This document shows positions 58,049-64,000 of a stretch of DNA of 64,000 bases, one piece after another (the stretch's first letter is position 1; every line of letters begins with the position of its first letter). The stretch comes from Labia minor (lineage: Eukaryota; Arthropoda; Insecta; Dermaptera; Spongiphoridae): assembly GCA_963082975.1 (NCBI GenBank), contig OY720350.1, forward strand, positions 46,454,734-46,518,733, read 5' to 3'. The notes under the pieces were generated by a model, which had not been told where the DNA came from, searched no databases, and saw nothing but the letters and a program-made list of their open reading frames with translations. The position numbers and the translations under genes are program-made.

Positions 58049-58158
58049 CTTCTCGACAGTTGAGAGATTGTGCTGTGCCGGCGAAGTTGGACCGACCACC
58101 ACCACCACCCACCACGATATGCAAGAGAAGGGAGTGTCGCTGGACTCCTTAGAAAAGC
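58049..58158 (-). CDS. candidate internal host exon, product unknown
   Basis: The minus strand has an excellent acceptor (TTGTCATTTTTCGCAG|GC) and a donor (GTCGAGAAG|GTATAG). Between them one frame (2 nt, 36 codons) reads FSKESSDTPFSCIS, WWVVVVVGPTSPAQHN and LSTVEK, and meets a stop right after the donor, as expected of a real exon edge. A second minus frame is also open (AFLRSPATLPSLAY onward). The Trp/Val run comes from a CAC/GGT repeat. On plus, two open stretches exist (MGDLLIERFEESPIKQRN at 57938 ending at a GTGAGT; MQEKGVSLDSLEKPAKND at 58121), so the strand is not certain. Not recognised. Confidence 0.42.
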
Positions 58159-58189
58159 CTGCGAAAAATGACAACGTTACTTCAAGTAT

Positions 58190-59349
58190 GTAATCTACAT
58201 GTACATATAAAGCTATATTATAAATTCAGTGCTTTTTATCAAGTGATTATCAAACTTATTTATTTTTTCCTGTGTTAAAATCTTTTAATTCCATAAATAA
58301 ACGTAGTCAAAAAGAAAATTTTGATTTTTTTTTTTTTTTTATAAACTAAGAATCCAATTTATTAACTATTTTTTTAAGTTATTATTTATATTTAAATGAA
58401 AACTTTTTCGAAAATATAATATTATTGTTAAATACCAACTTTAAATATTCTTTTTTTTGATAATACAGCAATAACACAAATCAAATAGTACTTAATAGTG
58501 AATTAATTTCAATATAAAGCTGTAATTCAAAATAATATAAAAATATATCGTGCCCAGACTTGTCCTGTTTTTCGAAAAAACAAAAAACTATGATCCGTCA
58601 ACAATTCACTTGTCCTCAAGATTCGAGAGAGGGAAGTTAAGAATAGCGCAAAAAATATTTGTCGATGGAAAAATGAAAACATTCTGGAATACTAGGAGGC
58701 AAAATAGGAAATGGAGTGAAAAATGGTTAAAGCTTTGCGTGATCCTTAAGGAATAATACTAATTAATAATCTTGACTGAAATAAGATCTGCGGAATAGCA
58801 GAAATGGAATATGCATCTCACTGTGCATCCCCAACTTTAGTTAACAAAATAAAATCAAGGGGATTATAGAGCATAAAAAATATATCCATCTCAAAGATTT
58901 GATTAGTTGTATATCATTTGTATATTTAATGATATCTGTCCATTTAACAGAATTTGTGACAAATTAAAGGAAAACATTAAAAGAAAATTATATACAGGAA
59001 AACTAATATAAGAATTGGATGGGTTCAAGATTAGAATAGGTTGAGGATAATAGTTGATACGAACAAGTACTTTCGAATCCAGGAGTGGCACAATATTATT
59101 ATTATTATTATTATTATATTCCTATTATTTCCCTCTGTATATTTCTCTTCAATTGATCACTATTATCTATTGATTTTATTCTATTAAATTATATAATTAA
59201 TGTCCGTTCCAAATGTGGCCGTTTCAAGAGGAACAGCACAAGATTGATTGATAATATTAGCAATTAGGCAATATATTATTGACAGTATATAGATAAATAT
59301 TACACAGTAATTAATTAATGTACAATATTGACAATTTTTATATAATTTT
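58190..59349. other. AT-rich sequence, nothing recognised
   Basis: The 68-codon plus frame at 58550-58756 is Arg/Lys-rich without motif. (TTA)n at 59096-59117. Confidence 0.4.
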
Positions 59350-59385
59350 TACTATCTCTCGAGATGTTGAGGTTGAGAAAAATGT

Positions 59386-59442
<57 letters not shown>

Positions 59443-59895
59443 CAAGATTACGCAAAACGGTTTAAGATAGAATCATTAAATTTGGTACAGGGACATTATC
59501 GAAATTCGTAGTTTTCTAACAAATTTTGAGAAATGTAGCTCATCCGGAAGTAGGTCATTACCTACCACATTTTGATTTTTTTTTCCTCTGAACTGACCGT
59601 AAAGGTAAAGATAAATGTTTGATAGTTTTTCACATGATTAAAAATTGTATAAAACTGTTATATATAGAATTTCAGTTTGATTGAATCGCTGAAAGTGCCA
59701 GAATTAATTTTTTAACACTGCAAATCAACTTGGTGCCTTCAACTAAGAGCCAAACACGAGCTGGTTTAATAAATATTATTAAATTAATTAATTTTAATTT
59801 ATAATTTATAATTAATTAAATTTAATTTAAATATAATGTATGTGTTAATTAATCCAATTCAAATTTGCGAGGTAGTCGAGTGGAGACACTCCAGA
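59350..59895 (-). mobile_element. family A element, copy A12, deleted near its hairpin end
   Basis: About 60 bp between the terminal hairpin and the microsatellite are missing. Hairpin shortened to ACTATCTCTCGAGATG. The other end is intact. Confidence 0.75.
59389..59439. repeat. (TG)n microsatellite, about 25 units
   Basis: Longest dinucleotide run of the window, inside family A copy A12 at the usual position of its microsatellite. Confidence 0.95.
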
Positions 59896-59899
59896 TTTT

Positions 59900-60385
59900 T
59901 TATATAAATATTATTTATATTAATTTCTTTTGTTCTAATTTTTTTCATTTTTTCCTAGAATCTATATTTTGTTATTTATATATATATATATATATATATG
60001 CATTTATTATTTAATTATAATATAATCGTACATATTTCATATTGAGTTTTATATTTCTATTTTTAACGACAGAATTTATATTATATTAGTTTACACATAT
60101 TATATACGAATTTGTACAAGACTTATACTATGACAAAATTTCAATGTTAATATACTAATTTCTAGTTAAATCTTTTTTCAATTATAATTTTATAATTTTT
60201 GTATAATTGGAGAGATTTGTTGATAATAATCATAGGGATGGAGGGATTAAAAGTGGTTAAAACATCCCTCTTTTGTTAAAAAATGATATTTTAACAATAA
60301 GAGATGTATGAGTCCGTGTATTCGTGCAATGTTTTATTCTAAAAAAAATTGTATATAAAAAATTTAATTGTTTATTCTTTTTAAA
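59900..60385. other. AT-rich sequence
   Basis: (TA)n at 59976-59999. Nothing else recognised. Confidence 0.4.
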
Positions 60386-60866
60386 AATGTGTGTGTGTAT
60401 GTAACCAAGATTACGCAAAAACGGTTTGAGCTAGAATCATGAAATTTGGTACATGGGCATTATTCAAAATTCATCGTTTTCTATCAACTTTTGAGAAATG
60501 TAGCTCAACCGGAAGTGGGTCATTACTTACAACGTTTTGATTTTTTTTCTTCTAAAGTGACCGTAAAAATAAAGATATATGTTTGATAATTTTTCACCTG
60601 ATTAATAATTGTATAAAACTGCTATATATAGAATTTCAACTTGATTGAATCGCTGAAAGTACCGGAATTAATTTTTTAACACGACTGCAAATCACGCGCC
60701 AGCACGTGACGTGGTGCCATCAACAAAGAGCCAAACATGCGCTGGTTCAATAAATATTATTTATTAAATTTAATTTATAATTTAATTAATTTAATTTAAT
60801 TTAAATTAATATATGTTATTTAATCCAATTCAAATTTGCGAGATAGCCGAGTGGAGACACTCCAGA
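60386..60866 (-). mobile_element. family A element, copy A13, lacking the hairpin end
   Basis: Starts abruptly in the TG/TATG microsatellite, and the terminal hairpin side is missing. The TGGAGACACTCCAG end is intact. Confidence 0.78.
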
Positions 60867-61497
60867 TTTTTTCACAGATGAATAAAGTTAAAATGATGAA
60901 TTTTTAAGTCAAAATAATTTTGTCATCCAAATAAAAATAAATTAGTTCTTTCTTAATAATTAATCCACTTTAATCTATATTTTAATTTTTATTTATTTCT
61001 CTCATTATTAATTATGTTAATGTTAACGTTAATTGTAGAATGTCATAAAATAAAATAATTATAATCATTTTAATTACATTATTTAATTTATTATATATTA
61101 AATTATAAATTATCTTTCCATTTTGTATGAATGTATTTAATTAAGTTATCTGGCTAGTATTATATAATACTATCGAACCAGATTGCTCTTTATTGCAAGT
61201 TCATAAATTAATCGAGATTAATAAACAAGATACATATATTTATTCTCACCCCTCATTCTAGATCATTTAATCACATGGGTATATTTTTTTTTAGTTTTTA
61301 TAAAAAATTTTGATTTCTTTAGGAATCCAGAATAAAACCTTGATCCATTTGCAATTTCTACTATAATCCCTCCAGTTTTTGAACATTACAAAAATTCAAA
61401 CAAAACAGAATTAATTCTCACATTATCACTAAATTTTTAAATTAAAAAAAAAATTACTTTAGATAATTTGATAAACTTAATTTTCTACCAGAATAAA
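60867..61497. other. AT-rich sequence, nothing recognised
   Basis: No recognised feature. Confidence 0.4.
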
Positions 61498-62092
61498 TAA
61501 GTTGACCTGTGGCCAGATCCGAACCGACCGACGGTTTGAAGTAAATTAATTTCCAGCTACAGAAACAATTTTAAATAATTTTAATGTATCTATTAATGTA
61601 ATAAAAAACAGATATGGATATAACATAAATATTTTTAATTTTATTTTATTTATAATATATATGTAAGACCAGGCTGTGACGTCATGAATGGCTGGATGAC
61701 GTCATATAATTTTAAATTAAGAAAAAACTAATAAAGATGATATTTCTCGAGGATAAAACCGACCTCGTGGTGATATGTAAAAAATCTCCTCATGTGAAAT
61801 TTGGTATGAAAATAACCCTTCCCTTCCTATCGTCGATCGCTAATACTTCCACTTCGGGTTTCCGGATTTGCACCAAAAGTTGATCAATTCATCATACTGA
61901 TGCATTAAGTAAATATACAAAATTTCATCAAAATCCGTTGAGCCGTTCAAGCTGTACGGACGGACGGACAGACATCATGCTAAAAATACTTTTTTCTGTT
62001 AAGAAAATGCATGATTCGTGGAGATATGTAAAAATCTCCACATGTGAAATTTGGTGTGAAAACAATACCTCCCTTACTATCGTCGGTCAGTA
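61498..62092 (+). mobile_element. family B element, copy B6
   Basis: Complete, with 5' hairpin, subterminal ACCGACCGACG and 3' CGTCGGTCAGT (one change). TGACGTCA at 61677-61684 and 61697-61704. Short microsatellite. Confidence 0.8.
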
Positions 62093-63094
62093 AAAATTAA
62101 TATATAGGCAAACCTCGTTTTACGGCGTCTCGTATCTTGTGTCAATTTGTATTAATGTCATAGTATAAAATAAAAAAAAATATTTCAAAAATATCAATTT
62201 TTTAAACCGTGTTCTCATAAAATGTAATTTGAAGTTCTTTTGGATCAAATTAATATATTTTTTATATTTAGACAAATATAATAATTAGCATATGAAAAAT
62301 TTTTAGATTTTGTAAGATAAAGTGAAATTTTTTTAGTTCTATGTATAAATTTAATACTTCTTTTTAGTTTTAAAATACAATCTTTCAATGAAATATATTT
62401 ATATCTAATTTTGTTTTAAGTACTTTTTCTTGTTTAATAAACCGTTTGATTATTAGATTTTTCCAATATCATATATTATGTCGTTTTTTAACGTAGTAAG
62501 CGATGAAACGCATCATATGAGGTTTACTTGTATAAATAATTATATGTTATTTACGAACCAGAATTTTATATTCTAAAATTATTATCATTGGAGCTCAGAA
62601 TGTATTTATAGATTATGTTTATATAAAGTTTATATTTATTTACTATTATTTTTTATTATTTTATATTTTTTAGTAATTTTATTTATTTATTTATAATTTA
62701 TAAAGGTTTTTTTAACATTTTCTAAATTAAATAAATTTTGGAATGAATTTACCAAAATTATTTGAATCTATTTATTTCACTTAATTTTTAATCATTTGAA
62801 GATTATATTACCATTACATTATTAGTAAATAATATCCATATTTAAGGTAGAATAGGGTCTATCAAATATAAATAATTTGCATTACACTTGAAAAGTCAAG
62901 TCCTTGAATATTCAATTAAAGTCAACTATTAAATGAATCACTAATTGAGAATCTTTTGGTATGAATATTTGATTACTTTGGTAATGTGATTCAAACACTC
63001 ATTTGACTAAAATACTCTTTAGAATCATCTAAATTCATTATCAGATATTAGATAAAAGAATTAAGGTTTCATTGAAAATAATTTGATTTGTTCT
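62093..63094. other. AT-rich sequence, nothing recognised
   Basis: No recognised feature. Confidence 0.4.
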
Positions 63095-63600
63095 CAATTG
63101 AATAAAATACGTCTCCCAGAACCATAGACCATGCCTCACACCTATATAATTACTACAACCGGTAAAATAATTGTTTTATATATTTTAATTTTAATTCCCT
63201 TCAATATTGACGAGATAAGCCCCTTTACTGAGTGATAACAGACGTTACACAATTGCAACCTCGATTTAAATTCTTCTCGAATATTATTATTCTTTATGAT
63301 TACAGAACCTAAGTATTTAAATTTTTCTACATTTTCAAATTCTACGTTTTGTATGTTTAGACTTTGTTACTAAATAGTTTGTCTTATTACTATTAATACC
63401 AAACCTCATCGCTCTTTTTGATTAATTTTTCTATTCTAACTTTAATCGCAATTGCAGAATCTCCTATTATATCTAAATCGTCTGCGTAGCCTAATACTTT
63501 AATTTTATTGTTTAATTGGATTTGGTTTGATTTTCCGCAATTTGTCTAATAATATATTCTAATACTAAATTAAATAGTGCGTCTCATTGTTTTAACCTAT
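63095..63600 (-). pseudogene. LINE reverse transcriptase fragment with YADD active site
   Basis: The minus strand reads NKIKVLGYADDLDIIGDSAI and AIKVRIEKLIKKSDEVWY to a stop. YADD at 63488-63477 is the catalytic metal-binding motif of reverse transcriptase. A frameshift leads to INSNKTNYLV, and farther on IKIYKTIILPVVVI marks the thumb region. Same LINE family as the RT tails at 10113-10355 and 26885-27545, but not inside a recognised Helitron. Broken by stops and frameshifts. Confidence 0.88.
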
Positions 63601-64000
63601 AAATAAATATGAAAAAAATGTAATCTTCAATTATAGGTGTGCTTATTAAAAGAAATGTTTTCCTACTCTCTAATGCATAAAATATTTTTGTAGAAAATAA
63701 TTTAGGGAAATGTTTTTTGTTTAAAATAAACTAATACTTACAAAAATGTTTAGTTAAAAGCAATAAATAATAGTTTTATTAATTTCAGTAAATTTCAGAA
63801 ATGAGGCATAATTTATGTCCACCCTCCCTTTTTATGCCCTTGTTATGAGATAAATTGGATATACAAAAAAAATTAATTATTAATTTTTTGTTATGTTGGT
63901 ACACATATGTTTCTCGTATGTTGACATTATCAGCAATTTTGGATTAGTAGTTTGTTTTTGAAAACTGATAAAGTTATTGATGTTTTTGTGTTTTTTCCGG
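63601..64000. other. AT-rich sequence, nothing recognised
   Basis: No recognised feature to the window edge. Confidence 0.4.

Overview
This is an AT-rich animal nuclear window, probably from an insect: mariner, Tc1, hAT and Harbinger-type DNA elements, Helitron-like elements, R1-type and Jockey-type non-LTR remnants, and GT/AG-type splice sites. There are no bacterial operons, rRNA genes, CRISPR arrays or phage genes. The species or order cannot be named from the sequence. No intact host gene and no intact transposase or reverse transcriptase is present. Most of the identifiable sequence is mobile or decayed mobile DNA.

Two short repeat families dominate. Family A (about 600 bp, 13 substantial copies plus fragments) starts with a TGGAG/CTCCA hairpin and ends with a CTATCTC/GAGATAG hairpin. 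It carries a subterminal inverted repeat (ACTATCTCGC/GCGAGATAGT) and a CA/TG microsatellite. Family B (about 600-650 bp, six copies) has the same plan with other sequences (subterminal ACCGACCGACG, a GGAC/ACAG microsatellite, two TGACGTCA palindromes). Both look like non-autonomous Helentron-type (HINE/DINE-like) elements. Canonical Helitrons (5' TC, 3' GC-rich hairpin plus CTAG, inserted A|T) lie at 11293-12327 (minus), 20398-21482 and 24578-27718, with a truncated copy at 4100 and a hairpin-rich relative ending at 34534. The canonical ones carry the 3' part of a LINE reverse transcriptase, and the largest also carries a decayed Jockey-type ORF1 with zinc knuckles.

Cut-and-paste elements with clear target duplications are at 18328 (Harbinger-type, TTA), 19941, 20756, 23404, 24125, 29728, 51519 and 51663 (hAT-type, 7-8 bp; the last is nested in the one before it), 29142 (unclassified, 8 bp), 31004 (1.36 kb, TA), 35459 (mariner deletion derivative) and 46783 (TA MITE). 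Transposase fragments recognisable by motif are at 1-372, 35459-35928, 37207, 46558 and 56545.

Host coding sequence, if any, is confined to small GC-richer islands. The best candidates are minus-strand exons with both splice signals and an open frame at 58049-58158, 49082-49213, 44063-44148, 23081-23234 and 15756-16090. They could be parts of one or more long-intron genes read right to left, but the reading phases do not all chain, so exons are missing or the islands belong to different genes. None of these peptides was recognised. Islands near 21.96, 28.2, 43.1, 45.0 and 52.9 kb are weaker candidates.
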